Assembly (NCBI GenBank): GCA_028287895.1
Contig: JAQBOV010000018.1
Span: forward strand, 20,669-84,668
Reading direction: 5' to 3'
From: Mucilaginibacter sp.
GTDB lineage: Bacteria > Bacteroidota > Bacteroidia > Sphingobacteriales > Sphingobacteriaceae
Length of the DNA: 64,000 bases
Both the position numbers and the translations under genes were made by a program. This document shows positions 53,511 to 62,254 of this stretch, piece after piece. How positions within the stretch are numbered: position 1 is the stretch's first letter; every line of letters begins with the position of its first letter. The notes beneath the pieces were generated by a model. That model was not told the origin of the DNA. It made no database searches and saw only the letters and a list, made by a program, of their open reading frames with translations.

Positions 53511-54902
53511 TTAAAAATTATTTATAAAAATGCCAAAATCGCCTGTGCCTGCTGCCTTGTATAAAAGTGCCTGCCAAACATTATTTGAGGCTATATCCTT
53601 GTCTATCTCGGCACGGTTCAATGCATAAAGTGCCTGTGTGAAGTCAACTATGTTGGCCAGTCCATTCTTATACAGTGCGTATTTTTGATTGTAAGCATCG
53701 GTGGCAGCTTTCACTTCGACGGGCACCTCCCTGTAATTCTTTAGTGCACTGGCTATCCTGCTTTCGGCCAGAACCTGCTGATCGTGTAATTGCTGCCCAA
53801 TAAGATCATACTCGTTCCTATATTGTTCAGAAGTAAATTTTTGCGATTTCACCTGGTAATGCACACGGAAAGGGTTGGTAATATTCCATGTCATACCGAT
53901 GCCAAACAGGTAATTGTACCGGGTAGGATCCACGCCGCTGCCGTAGCTGCCTGTATAGGCGTTTTGGTCGGTAAGATAGTTTGACCCGAACCCTGATCCC
54001 CTGCCCTGGTATACACCAAACAAACTAAAAGTGGGATAGCTGAAAGTACTATAATATTTAGCCTGTTCATCGCTTACGCCTATGCGGTTACGGTAGTATT
54101 TTAATAGCGGATGATCATCCGGATTCAGCGCAGGTTGCCGGTCGGCATTAGCCGGCGCCTGGCTTACAAAAGCGCTGTCGAGCAGAAAATTCTGCGGAGG
54201 AATACCCAGATATTGCGCCAGCTGGTTGCTTTGATCCTGCACAGTTTGTTCCGCATTGGTCAAAGATATGTGCGCACTGGATACTTCGGCATTGGCCAGT
54301 GATGAGTCAACACCAGGATTAAGCCCGTTTCTCACCCTGGCAATCACTACCTTTTGCAGATCAATGCTGCGGCTCAGGTTATCCTGCTCGGCCCTGGCTA
54401 ACTGCTGGGCTGCCAAAAGGTTAAGATAAGTGGATGCAACTCTTATCCGGTGCTGAAATTGCTCCTGGGCAAGATCATTTTCGTCAAGTGAAACAATCGA
54501 TTTTTGTACCTTAACCTTTTCACGGGATCTTCCAAAAGCAAAAAAGTCCCAGTTAACATTTGCCAGGTACAAGGCACCGAAAGCAGCATTCCAGTTTTGA
54601 TTGGGCAATGCAGGCCCCGACGAGGCTACCGTTAATCCGCGATAACTATAGAGCGGACCGTTCTGGCCATTAATGGTCCCGTAATCCTGCTGTGCTGAAA
54701 GAGTGACGTCGGGCAGGTATTCGGTTTTTGTTTCTGTTAAATAAGCTTTGGAGGCGTTCAGCTGGCTTGCCTTTGCTTTTATAGATCCGTAATTGCTAAG
54801 CGCAATCTGTTCGGCTTCTTTTATAGTAAGTACTTTCTGGCCATGTGCCTGAAAAACACATAAAACACTCAAAAAACCTAAAAAGAGATGCTTTAATGAC
54901 AT
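53511..54902 (-). CDS. TolC family outer membrane protein
   Basis: About 463 residues: signal peptide MSLKHLFLGFLSVLCVFQAH, then two outer-membrane-efflux repeats rich in Ala/Gln helices (LTIKEAEQIALSNYGSIKAK; RVRNGLNPGVDSSLANAEVS). Tyr-rich strands GVYQGRGSGFGSNYL sit in the barrel region. It forms the outer-membrane duct of the RND pump encoded 13 bp downstream. I start at 54902; ATG at 54911 three codons earlier is equally possible, and the longer frame covers the promoter. Confidence 0.9.
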   Translation of the reverse strand: MSLKHLFLGFLSVLCVFQAHGQKVLTIKEAEQIALSNYGSIKAKASQLNASKAYLTETKTEYLPDVTLSAQQDYGTINGQNGPLYSYRGLTVASSGPALPNQNWNAAFGALYLANVNWDFFAFGRSREKVKVQKSIVSLDENDLAQEQFQHRIRVASTYLNLLAAQQLARAEQDNLSRSIDLQKVVIARVRNGLNPGVDSSLANAEVSSAHISLTNAEQTVQDQSNQLAQYLGIPPQNFLLDSAFVSQAPANADRQPALNPDDHPLLKYYRNRIGVSDEQAKYYSTFSYPTFSLFGVYQGRGSGFGSNYLTDQNAYTGSYGSGVDPTRYNYLFGIGMTWNITNPFRVHYQVKSQKFTSEQYRNEYDLIGQQLHDQQVLAESRIASALKNYREVPVEVKAATDAYNQKYALYKNGLANIVDFTQALYALNRAEIDKDIASNNVWQALLYKAAGTGDFGIFINNF

Positions 54903-54930
54903 GTTTAGCATAAGTGTAATTTTGACACAA

Positions 54931-54938
54931 CAAAAGTA
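54931..54938 (-). promoter_or_regulatory. Candidate -7 box (TACTTTTG) of the efflux operon
   Basis: Minus-strand TACTTTTG, 20 to 30 bases upstream of the TolC gene starts, in the 98-bp region shared with the divergent LysR gene; the regulator probably binds here. Confidence 0.5.
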
Positions 54939-55000
54939 GATATTATATGGTATATGAAAAAAATGAATTAAATTTGTTACAATTATTAATAAAACTAATA

Positions 55001-56050
55001 ATGAATATAGCAATCCATCATTTCAGGCTTGTAGACACGATTTCCAAGGAGGGAACGCTCACTAAAGCCGCTAAAACCCTGCATTTAACTCAGTCAGCGT
55101 TAAGTCATCAATTAAAAGAACTGGAACGGGAACTCGATGTGGAAGTATTTAAGCGTAATGGCAAGAGGCTTCAACTCTCAGAACAAGGCTACCGATTTCT
55201 GCGCAGTTCAGAAAAAATACTAGCTGAGATCAAATCACTTGAAGAAGACATTACCAATTATAAAATGGGCAGGACAGGCAAGTTGAGTATAAGCATGCAA
55301 TGCTATACCGCCTACCACTGGTTGCCCGGCATTATTAAATACTATAAAAAACGCTGGCCGGATATTAACATCCAGATATTATCAGACGCTACCCGCCGCC
55401 CGCTCGAATATCTGATGAACGGGGATCTGGACATTGGCATCATACGGACCCAAATGGTAAATACCAGGATACGTTACGAGCCCATTTTTGAAGACCAGTT
55501 GACAGCCGTAATTTGCAAAGACCATCCGCTGGCTAAAAAGAAAGTGATAGAGATCGCTGATTTTCAGGGCGAAGAATTAATACTGCCATTATATGACCCT
55601 TCTTACCAGGATACTCCCGTTATTGAATCGCTGATAGAAGCACAACAGGTAAAGCCAAAAACATTACACCGCATACATTATACAGATGCGGCTATTGAAA
55701 TGGTAAACGCCGGCCTGGGCATAACGGTTATGGCCGATTGGATAGTTAAACCCTATCTTAAAGACAGAAATATTGTAGCAAAGCCCCTGCATCACAGCGT
55801 GGCTAAACGTGCCTGGTTTGCGGCCACCTGCAAGCAAACGCCAGCCATTCTAAATTTTCTTGAATGCTTAAAAATGTATTTTTCCGGTGCGGACATGAGC
55901 GTTGACGAAACTGAAAAAAAGCAGATTATACAGGAACATACAGTTCAAAAACAAGCAGCCATGCCACCAACTACAGCACCCATAACCAGGATTAATAAAG
56001 AGGCAGCAGGTTTTAACACCGTTCAGGATTTTAAGAATTACCAATATTAA
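55001..56050 (+). CDS. LysR family transcriptional regulator
   Basis: About 349 residues. HTH at residues 3-62 (HFRLVDTISKEGTLTKAAKT, then LHLTQSALSHQLKELE), followed by a substrate-binding domain (about 90-300) with SMQCYTAYHWLPG at its start. The C-terminus carries an extra tail of about 45 polar residues beyond the usual LysR end. Start is MNIAIHHF (55001); 18 extra codons upstream in frame are AT-rich promoter DNA. Divergent from the TolC-RND operon, so this is its likely regulator. The GH8 gene follows 13 bp downstream and may be cotranscribed. Confidence 0.88.
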   Translation: MNIAIHHFRLVDTISKEGTLTKAAKTLHLTQSALSHQLKELERELDVEVFKRNGKRLQLSEQGYRFLRSSEKILAEIKSLEEDITNYKMGRTGKLSISMQCYTAYHWLPGIIKYYKKRWPDINIQILSDATRRPLEYLMNGDLDIGIIRTQMVNTRIRYEPIFEDQLTAVICKDHPLAKKKVIEIADFQGEELILPLYDPSYQDTPVIESLIEAQQVKPKTLHRIHYTDAAIEMVNAGLGITVMADWIVKPYLKDRNIVAKPLHHSVAKRAWFAATCKQTPAILNFLECLKMYFSGADMSVDETEKKQIIQEHTVQKQAAMPPTTAPITRINKEAAGFNTVQDFKNYQY

Positions 56051-56063
56051 AATAATTTTCAAG

Positions 56064-57287
56064 ATGCTCTTTAAGCGCTTTGGGACGGTTACTATTTTAT
56101 TATTTTTAAGCTCACAGCTGCATGCTCAGCATGCTGGCAGACCTTTTCCCCAGCATGTCTCCTATTTTACAGGCAGCATTAAACCAAATCATATTTCCCA
56201 GATACGTTTAGATCAATTAACCCTGAATTTTTATACCCAATGGAAAAAAAGATATATAAAACCAGGGTGTCACCCAGGCGAGTATTTTATATGGTTTGAA
56301 CGAAAAGGCAACAAACAATGTGTATCTGAAGGACAAGGGTATGGGATGCTCATAAGCGTACAGATGGCTGGGGCCGATCCGTCTGCAAAAAGCATTTATG
56401 ATGGTCTTTACCATTATTACAAAGCGCATCCTGGCAATCATCCCTTCCTGATGGCATGGGCCCAGAATAGAAACTGCCGCGATGTTGATAAAAGTTCTGC
56501 TGCGGACGGCGATATGGACATTGCTTACTCTTTGTTATTAGCAAACACACAATGGGGCAGTAAAGGAAATATTAATTATTTAAAGGAGGCTAATAACCTT
56601 ATCGGGGCTATCATGCAATATGAAATTAACCCGCAGACTTATTCAGTTTTGCTGAGTGACGCGATAGAATATGACAGCAAGGATTATTATGATACCCGTT
56701 CATCGGATTTTATGCCAGATCATTTTAAGGCATTCAGCCGGGCTACGCATGACTATAGATGGACTAAAGTGACCAATCTAAATTATAGACTTTTTAGCAT
56801 TTTGCAGAAAAAATCCAGTCCCGATGCCGGACTTATTCCTGATTTTATTGTTCATCTGGATAAAAAAGCACAGCCCGCCCCGCCCGATTTCCTGGAATCA
56901 CCATATGATGGATATTATAATTACAATGCCTGCCGGGTTCCCTGGCGTATTGCTACCGATTATTTATTAACTGGCGATAAAAGATCAAAAATTATAGTTG
57001 GAAAGATAAATAGCTGGATAAGGGGAACGACTAAAAACAAGCCGGACAATATTTCAGCAGGTTACACTTTAGCCGGTAATGATATCAAAAACCGATACTT
57101 TGAGGCATTGAGCTTTATTGGGCCGTTCGCGGTATCGGCCATGGTAGATAAAAAGAACCAGCAATGGCTGAATGACGTTTGGGATTACCTCGTTAATTTC
57201 AAGCTAAAGGACTATGATTATTATGACAACAGCATCAAATTGCAGAATATGATTATCTTGTCGGGCAATTATTGGGAAGCAAACTGA
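56064..57287 (+). CDS. Secreted glycoside hydrolase family 8 enzyme
   Basis: 407 residues with signal peptide (LFKRFGTVTILLFLSSQLHA). GH8 motifs: CVSEGQGYGMLISVQMAG, where Glu89 is the expected acid, and SSAADGDMDIAYSLLLANTQ (residues about 144-160), whose Asp residues hold the base/subsite role. GH8 members act on cellulose, chitosan, lichenan or xylooligosaccharides; the subgroup cannot be chosen by eye. Sits 13 bp downstream of the LysR gene. No cellulose synthase genes nearby. Confidence 0.9.
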   Translation: MLFKRFGTVTILLFLSSQLHAQHAGRPFPQHVSYFTGSIKPNHISQIRLDQLTLNFYTQWKKRYIKPGCHPGEYFIWFERKGNKQCVSEGQGYGMLISVQMAGADPSAKSIYDGLYHYYKAHPGNHPFLMAWAQNRNCRDVDKSSAADGDMDIAYSLLLANTQWGSKGNINYLKEANNLIGAIMQYEINPQTYSVLLSDAIEYDSKDYYDTRSSDFMPDHFKAFSRATHDYRWTKVTNLNYRLFSILQKKSSPDAGLIPDFIVHLDKKAQPAPPDFLESPYDGYYNYNACRVPWRIATDYLLTGDKRSKIIVGKINSWIRGTTKNKPDNISAGYTLAGNDIKNRYFEALSFIGPFAVSAMVDKKNQQWLNDVWDYLVNFKLKDYDYYDNSIKLQNMIILSGNYWEAN

Positions 57288-57339
57288 AGGCTGCGGACCT
57301 TCTGAGCCGATAAATAAGGCAGCCCGATCAACCATTTAA

Positions 57340-58644
57340 CTAAATCAACCTTCTTGCCGCTTCCAATCCGCTGGCTAATGCCGCCTCTACTGTACCCATT
57401 GCCGGGCCATTATACAGATATTCACCGGCAAAATAAATGGTATCGTTAATTGGTGTATTTAGTATCTCCCTGGCTGCTGATGCGGCAATGGTATCGTAAG
57501 CGTAGGAACCACGGGCAAACGGATCGGTCGTCCAGTTAGCCACCTTCCATGCTATTAAATTATCATTAAGTTCCTGCAGGCTGCGTTTGAAGATATTAGA
57601 TAAAGACTGCAAGCCCCGTTGCAATAATTCTTCATTTGACAGACCTTTTTTCTTTTCAGCAGGCGGTCCGCCCAGCCACCCGGTAAGCACGGTAGAATGA
57701 TTGGGGAACTGCGTCCACCAGGTCGGTATCTCCTGGTCCGATAGCAGAAAACTCATTCCTTTTAAATCATTGCCTGCCAATTTAACAACGTGTTCATCTT
57801 GCCAAAAAGCATCCCTAAATTCCAGTAATATTTTGATGATCGAGCCGAAACCCATTTGCCCTATTGCTTCACGATATTTTGGAATAGAGGGGCTAAAGTT
57901 TATTGTTCCCTCCTGGTAAGGATCAGCTTTTAAAACACCTAAAGGTAAAGCTATGATCACCTTTTCCGCTTTATAGCTCACGTTACCGGTAGTAACAGCC
58001 TCCGCCAGGCTGTGCCCCCAATGAAGGCCCTTTACTACGGTATTTAAAAATAGTTGTGCTCCATTTTTCTTACCCGTATTTGCCAGGTAGCTGATCATTT
58101 TACGGTAACCGCCCTTTATACGATGCTGCGTGTGCTGGTCTTGGCTTTGCCATTCTTTACGCAAAGCAAAAGCGCTGGCTTTAAACGAATCGGCGGTATC
58201 GTAACCAGCTACATAACTGTTTACCGATTTTCGCAGTTCTGCATATTGCTCATCACCAAATTGTTGCTGTAAAAAATCGCCTATGCTGGTATCTTGTTTT
58301 GACTTGTTTAGCTTTTGTATCAATAAATTCCAATCATCAGGATGCTGATACTCCTGGCTAAACTTATCATTACTGTAGTGCCACATTTCCCCCAACGGCG
58401 CAGGTGTCATTTCAATTCCGGCTTCTTTCAGCAATTGCAAAGTTACCGGCAGGTCGCCATGAACAAATTCTGCGCCCAGCTCAGCATATTTTAAGAAAAA
58501 AGCATCATCAAGTGTGTATATCCTGCCACCTGTACGGTTTCGCGCTTCAAGGATGGTTACCCGCTTTCCGGCCTTAGAAAGTGCATAAGCAGCCATTAAA
58601 CCGGCCGCCCCGGCGCCAATAATCAATATATCCGCATTTTTCAT
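57340..58644 (-). CDS. Flavin-containing monoamine oxidase family protein
   Basis: About 434 residues. FAD-binding start NADILIIGAGAAGLMAAYAL, then GRIYTLDD, with an amine-oxidase middle domain and the C-terminal FAD segment IYFAGEYLYNGPAMGTVEAA. WTTDPFARGSYAY is typical of amine oxidases. Likely oxidises a primary or polyamine. No signal peptide evident. Start is at MKNADILI (58644), where the dinucleotide-binding strand begins. Convergent with the GH8 gene. Confidence 0.88.
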   Translation of the reverse strand: MKNADILIIGAGAAGLMAAYALSKAGKRVTILEARNRTGGRIYTLDDAFFLKYAELGAEFVHGDLPVTLQLLKEAGIEMTPAPLGEMWHYSNDKFSQEYQHPDDWNLLIQKLNKSKQDTSIGDFLQQQFGDEQYAELRKSVNSYVAGYDTADSFKASAFALRKEWQSQDQHTQHRIKGGYRKMISYLANTGKKNGAQLFLNTVVKGLHWGHSLAEAVTTGNVSYKAEKVIIALPLGVLKADPYQEGTINFSPSIPKYREAIGQMGFGSIIKILLEFRDAFWQDEHVVKLAGNDLKGMSFLLSDQEIPTWWTQFPNHSTVLTGWLGGPPAEKKKGLSNEELLQRGLQSLSNIFKRSLQELNDNLIAWKVANWTTDPFARGSYAYDTIAASAAREILNTPINDTIYFAGEYLYNGPAMGTVEAALASGLEAARRLI

Positions 58645-59208
58645 TATACGATGGTGCAAGTTAAGGGCTATTTAAGGCGGATGTAAATTTCATCCAGGCA
58701 GAGGCGAATAGTACTAATTTACATTTTTATTATACCATTTCGAAATTTTGGGTAGTGTCTCAGTTTGAATTTATTTTAAAATCCGTTAGTTCACACGCCT
58801 ATGTAGATATAAGAACTTTATTTTCATAAACTTACAGTAAATAAAAATGCTATTTTTATGATATTAGTTCATATTCACAATACGTTAATTTACGTATATT
58901 TGTACTGAAAATTAAAAGCAACCAATTATTGTTGAGTTATTTCAAATGCACATATCCGATCTGAGGGCCGTGTAAATTCAAAAATAATTACTGCTTTCGC
59001 TGATTAATTAATCAACACCGCGCGTGTGACGCATTCCACTGTTCGGCCCCTTGATAGCGGTTAATCGCAAACAAAGAATACTTTTTAATTTAACTTTTAC
59101 GTATATTGATAGTCAAATATCTTGTACGCCAACTTGTTAGAAGTAACATTTTACAAGTTTTAAACGTAAAACCACACCGGCGCAGGTGGATAAAGTCTGC
59201 AATAAATT
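58645..59208. other. AT-rich accessory spacer upstream of the GNAT module
   Basis: 564 bp with no gene. It is AT-rich, and contains a plus-strand TATATTTG (about 58896-58903) as a possible -7 box and TTTTACGTATATTGATAG (about 59095-59112) nearer the candidate antitoxin. The TACGTATAT motif occurs in both places (near 58892 and 59098), which might be an operator pair. Confidence 0.4.
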
Positions 59209-59364
59209 ATGGCTATAGCAATTAAATCAACCCCTGTTCTCAGCGACAAGGTTGCTAAGAATTTTGTTACAAAAGCAGTCAGCAATGAAAGCAAGAAAGG
59301 TTCTATAGACTTTTCTAAACAAGTTTCTATTGCCCAACAAATCCTAAAAAAAGCAAGTAAGTAA
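59209..59364 (+). CDS. Candidate antitoxin of a GNAT module (51 residues)
   Basis: 51 residues: MAIAIKSTPVLSDKVAKNFV, then SNESKKGSIDFSKQVSIAQQ, then ILKKASK. Short, basic and helix-rich; SIDFSKQ followed by amphipathic helix residues looks like a conserved small-protein family that I recall beside GNAT-type genes in Bacteroidota, but I cannot name it. It is not the DUF1778 ribbon-helix-helix antitoxin that usually accompanies GNAT toxins. The stop is 12 bp before the GNAT start, the spacing expected in a toxin-antitoxin pair. Confidence 0.6.
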   Translation: MAIAIKSTPVLSDKVAKNFVTKAVSNESKKGSIDFSKQVSIAQQILKKASK

Positions 59365-59376
59365 TAAGTAAACAAA

Positions 59377-59982
59377 TTGCCTGAACTTGATAATTTTTTA
59401 TTAAATAAATGCTCTTTCAGATTATTAGACCACGAAATTCTGGAGACTTGTAATGGCTTTACTTGCGGCCATAAAGATTTAGATTCCTTTTTTGAAACAG
59501 ATGTGTTAAACTTTTCTTCTCAATTAATGGGTAAGACACATTGTTTTACCTTAGAAGATAATCCTACTTTTATTGTAGCGGCTTTTACTATCTCAAATGA
59601 TAGTATTAAAAACGATTTACCTAACAGTAGGAAAAAGAAACTACTAAAAAACATTCCGAGGGGCAAGATTCATCGTACTTATCCTGCTGTGTTGATAGGG
59701 AGATTAGGCGTTCATAAAAAGTATCAGGGCACAACCGTTGCAAAGGAGTTAATGGACTTTATTAAGGCATGGTTTATAGAACCAAATAACAAAACAGGGT
59801 GCCGTTTTTTGGTTGTGGATTCATACAACGAACCAAAACCAATAGGATACTACACGAGAAACGGATTTGAAATGATATTTGGTTCTGAGGAGCAGGAAAA
59901 GGAATATTTAAAGCTCGACCCCGACAAAAAGTTAAAGACCAGACTGATGCAATTCGATCTAATCGTTTTAGGCACAAATTAG
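59377..59982 (+). CDS. GNAT acetyltransferase, candidate toxin, TTG start
   Basis: 201 residues. N-terminal FTCGHKDLDSFFETDVLNFS resembles the start of GNAT toxins (FdCG..dLd.FL). The acetyl-CoA motif is IGRLGVHKKYQGTTVAKELM (motif A, with T where G or A is commoner), followed by CRFLVVDSYNEPKPIGYYTRNGFE (motif B with the tyrosine that donates a proton). TacT/AtaT-type toxins acetylate aminoacyl-tRNA and stop translation. The first in-frame ATG lies 50 codons in, after this conserved start, so translation should begin at TTG 59377. Lower GC than neighbours. Its stop overlaps that of a truncated transposase. Confidence 0.75.
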   Translation: MPELDNFLLNKCSFRLLDHEILETCNGFTCGHKDLDSFFETDVLNFSSQLMGKTHCFTLEDNPTFIVAAFTISNDSIKNDLPNSRKKKLLKNIPRGKIHRTYPAVLIGRLGVHKKYQGTTVAKELMDFIKAWFIEPNNKTGCRFLVVDSYNEPKPIGYYTRNGFEMIFGSEEQEKEYLKLDPDKKLKTRLMQFDLIVLGTN

Positions 59983-60476
59983 TCTGCTAATCTCACAATA
60001 TCCTCAATGCTCATTACATCTTTCATTAAACCTGCTTCCACCGCAGGGGTTACGCGTAATGTCTTATGAATCTTAGCGAAGTTGTAGTAAACGAAGTGTA
60101 AGGCAATTGCATAGCAATGATTTTCCATCTTCTTAGAGAAAGCATTAGTAAGTCTTGTAAACCTACGCATATGCATTCTCATGGTCAGGTTCTGACGCTC
60201 TACATAAGACGTGCTTACATGCTCTGCTTCGGGTTTACCTAATATCCTTTTCTTTTCAAAACCAGTGCAATCACCAGGGCTGTATTTGCCCTCAGAGTTA
60301 GTCGCACCAGTTGGTTCGCCGTATAACTTGATAAGCATGGCGTAATCAATCTTAGAACCGAATGCATCAGGAACGGCAACAAAATAAGCCTTGTGGCCGT
60401 CTGTAGTTAGCTGTATGCGATTATTCACACGACTCTTTATATCTCTTTCATAAGAAACCGGACAAATAGTAACTCA
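59979..60476 (-). mobile_element. Truncated IS1-like transposase (3' part)
   Basis: The minus strand encodes the C-terminal half of an IS1-like DDE transposase: NNRIQLTTDGHKAYFVAVPD, CTGFEKKRILGKP, TSYVERQNLTMRMHMRRFTR, HCYAIALHFVYYNFAKIHKT and RVTPAVEAGLMKD. An ATG at 60428 gives 149 residues. The frame continues upstream to about 60476 (SYERDIKSRVNN) and then meets TGA; intact relatives are about 250-300 residues with an N-terminal zinc/HTH domain that is missing here. No terminal inverted repeats seen. The stop codon overlaps the GNAT stop in convergent orientation, so a deletion or insertion joined the two. Confidence 0.75.
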
Positions 60477-60587
60477 TGGGCTAACGCGATTAGGAATGAA
60501 AATAGACCCCTTGGTGTTGGATAAAATAAGCATTCGGCTTTTTATTTTCGTTTGGGTCTTTGACTTCACCTGTTGTGATGGGTCAGG
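60477..60587. other. Junction spacer
   Basis: 111 bp between the transposase fragment and the first FG-GAP gene; no gene, no clear terminator. The left edge probably marks the truncation point of the insertion sequence. Confidence 0.4.
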
Positions 60588-62147
60588 TTATTTCTTTTGC
60601 CCGTTATTTTTTAAAACAATTACCGGTATATGTTTATCCCATTGCGGCGTATAGTCTTTTTGGTTAAGCAAACCGCGGCCCGTAGTGGAAAAATTGCCAA
60701 TTATAATATCCAGGTTACCGTCCTGGTCAATATCACCCGCTTCCATAGTTAACCATCGTCCATAGGTATTTACAGGTATTTCGTGAGGTAAAAACCGGTT
60801 AGGTTTGGTTTGTTCAAGATAGGTAAAGCCGGCTGTGGGATGAGATTTAAAGTCAGCAAAAAATGCGATTGCTGCTATGTCCAGGTCTCCGTCATGATCA
60901 AAATCGGCTGCTATCGCTTTGGTACAGCCGTCAATATGATAAAAATAAGTTTGTTTAAATTTCCAGCCCCCCTGGTTAGTAAAAATATACACCCCGTGAT
61001 AGGGTTTCAGCACTTTAGAAAAATCGCTGTTATCGCCGCAGGTATACAATATGTCCGGTTTACCGTCATGATTGAAATCAACCAACTGGAAACTGCTTGA
61101 ACCATATACCGCCGGAAAGTGCAATAGGTTTTGAGTAATAAAACCCCCTTTACGGTCATTCAGAAACATCCATATTCCTTCATCAGCCTGTGCAAATAAA
61201 CACATCACATCCGGCCAGCCATCATCATTAAAATCGCCCGTTATCAGCTGTTCAGCACCGGGTATGCCTCTCAACACTTCCTTTTTAAAAGAATGATCGG
61301 GTTGTTGTTGCAGCAGGTATACGCCACCACGCTCATGCCCGAATCCGCATACCACATAATCCGTCAAGCCATCCTTATTAAAATCGGCAGCAACAGATTG
61401 TACTGCACGCGGAAGACTATCGGCCAGTGTTATTGGCCTTTGCTGCGCTTTATTATCAAGATTAAACCGCACCACTTTACCGGTAGACACGTCAATGGGA
61501 GCCATCACCCCGATACAGGTCAAAACAGCTTCATTGGTATGATCTGCATTTTTTGAAAAGATGGCACCTGTAACCGCTGATGGCATCCTTTTAATAAGTT
61601 TTGAATTTAGGCTTTTGTCCCATCGATAAAAATTATTAGCAGCGTCCCCGCTATAAAATTGATGATCATAAGGATTATAGGTCAGAAGAGTGGTCATAGC
61701 CGAGGGCCCCCGGGGATCCACTTTGGGTTTTAATAAACTGAAAATTGCCCAATCTTTTACACCGGACACCGCGGGCCTGGGGATTGTTAAGTTAACCGGG
61801 GAAGTATTTTGATAATAAGCAACAATTTTTTGCCATTCAACAATCGTTAAAGCCGATTGGGAATCAGAAAAATATTGCCCCATGTAATTTTTAATGTGCA
61901 GGCGTTTAGCCATAGCCGGCAATACGCCTGTTACCCAGCTTTGACTGTCGATCAACAGGGGATCGGGCAATTGATGACAACTGACACAGTATTTTTGTGC
62001 AAGTGCTTTGCCTTCGCCCATCTCCCGCTGCCTGGTGTCAGCTGCTGTTCTTTTGCGGCAACCATTTAAGGCAAAAACAACTACCGTAAAGGCAGATACG
62101 ATAATGAAGCACAGTTGGTTAGAAGATGGTTTGGCTTTTATAAACAT
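60588..62147 (-). CDS. Lipoprotein with c-type haem motif and FG-GAP/VCBS repeats (copy B)
   Basis: 519 residues. Lipobox FALNGC (Cys30), then one c-type haem motif CVSCH (residues 54-58) with a likely axial Met in LPAMAKRLHIKNY, in a cytochrome-c-like domain of about 90 residues. The rest is a beta-propeller with FG-GAP/VCBS repeats: DFNKDGLTDYVVCGFG, DFNDDGWPDVMCLF, DFNHDGKPDILYTCG, DFDHDGDLDIAAI, DIDQDGNLDIIIGNF, each with the calcium-binding DxDxDGxxD pattern. Paralogue of the protein encoded 107 bp upstream. Probably anchored in the envelope; redox partner unknown. Confidence 0.85.
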   Translation of the reverse strand: MFIKAKPSSNQLCFIIVSAFTVVVFALNGCRKRTAADTRQREMGEGKALAQKYCVSCHQLPDPLLIDSQSWVTGVLPAMAKRLHIKNYMGQYFSDSQSALTIVEWQKIVAYYQNTSPVNLTIPRPAVSGVKDWAIFSLLKPKVDPRGPSAMTTLLTYNPYDHQFYSGDAANNFYRWDKSLNSKLIKRMPSAVTGAIFSKNADHTNEAVLTCIGVMAPIDVSTGKVVRFNLDNKAQQRPITLADSLPRAVQSVAADFNKDGLTDYVVCGFGHERGGVYLLQQQPDHSFKKEVLRGIPGAEQLITGDFNDDGWPDVMCLFAQADEGIWMFLNDRKGGFITQNLLHFPAVYGSSSFQLVDFNHDGKPDILYTCGDNSDFSKVLKPYHGVYIFTNQGGWKFKQTYFYHIDGCTKAIAADFDHDGDLDIAAIAFFADFKSHPTAGFTYLEQTKPNRFLPHEIPVNTYGRWLTMEAGDIDQDGNLDIIIGNFSTTGRGLLNQKDYTPQWDKHIPVIVLKNNGQKK

Positions 62148-62254
62148 TTAGAAATTACAAATTAAGTATAATGTGTTGGTTGAAAAATTATACAGCAGCC
62201 ATTAGTTTATATAAATAAAACAGGCCGCATCATTCCGACAAACTGTTGGCTGCT

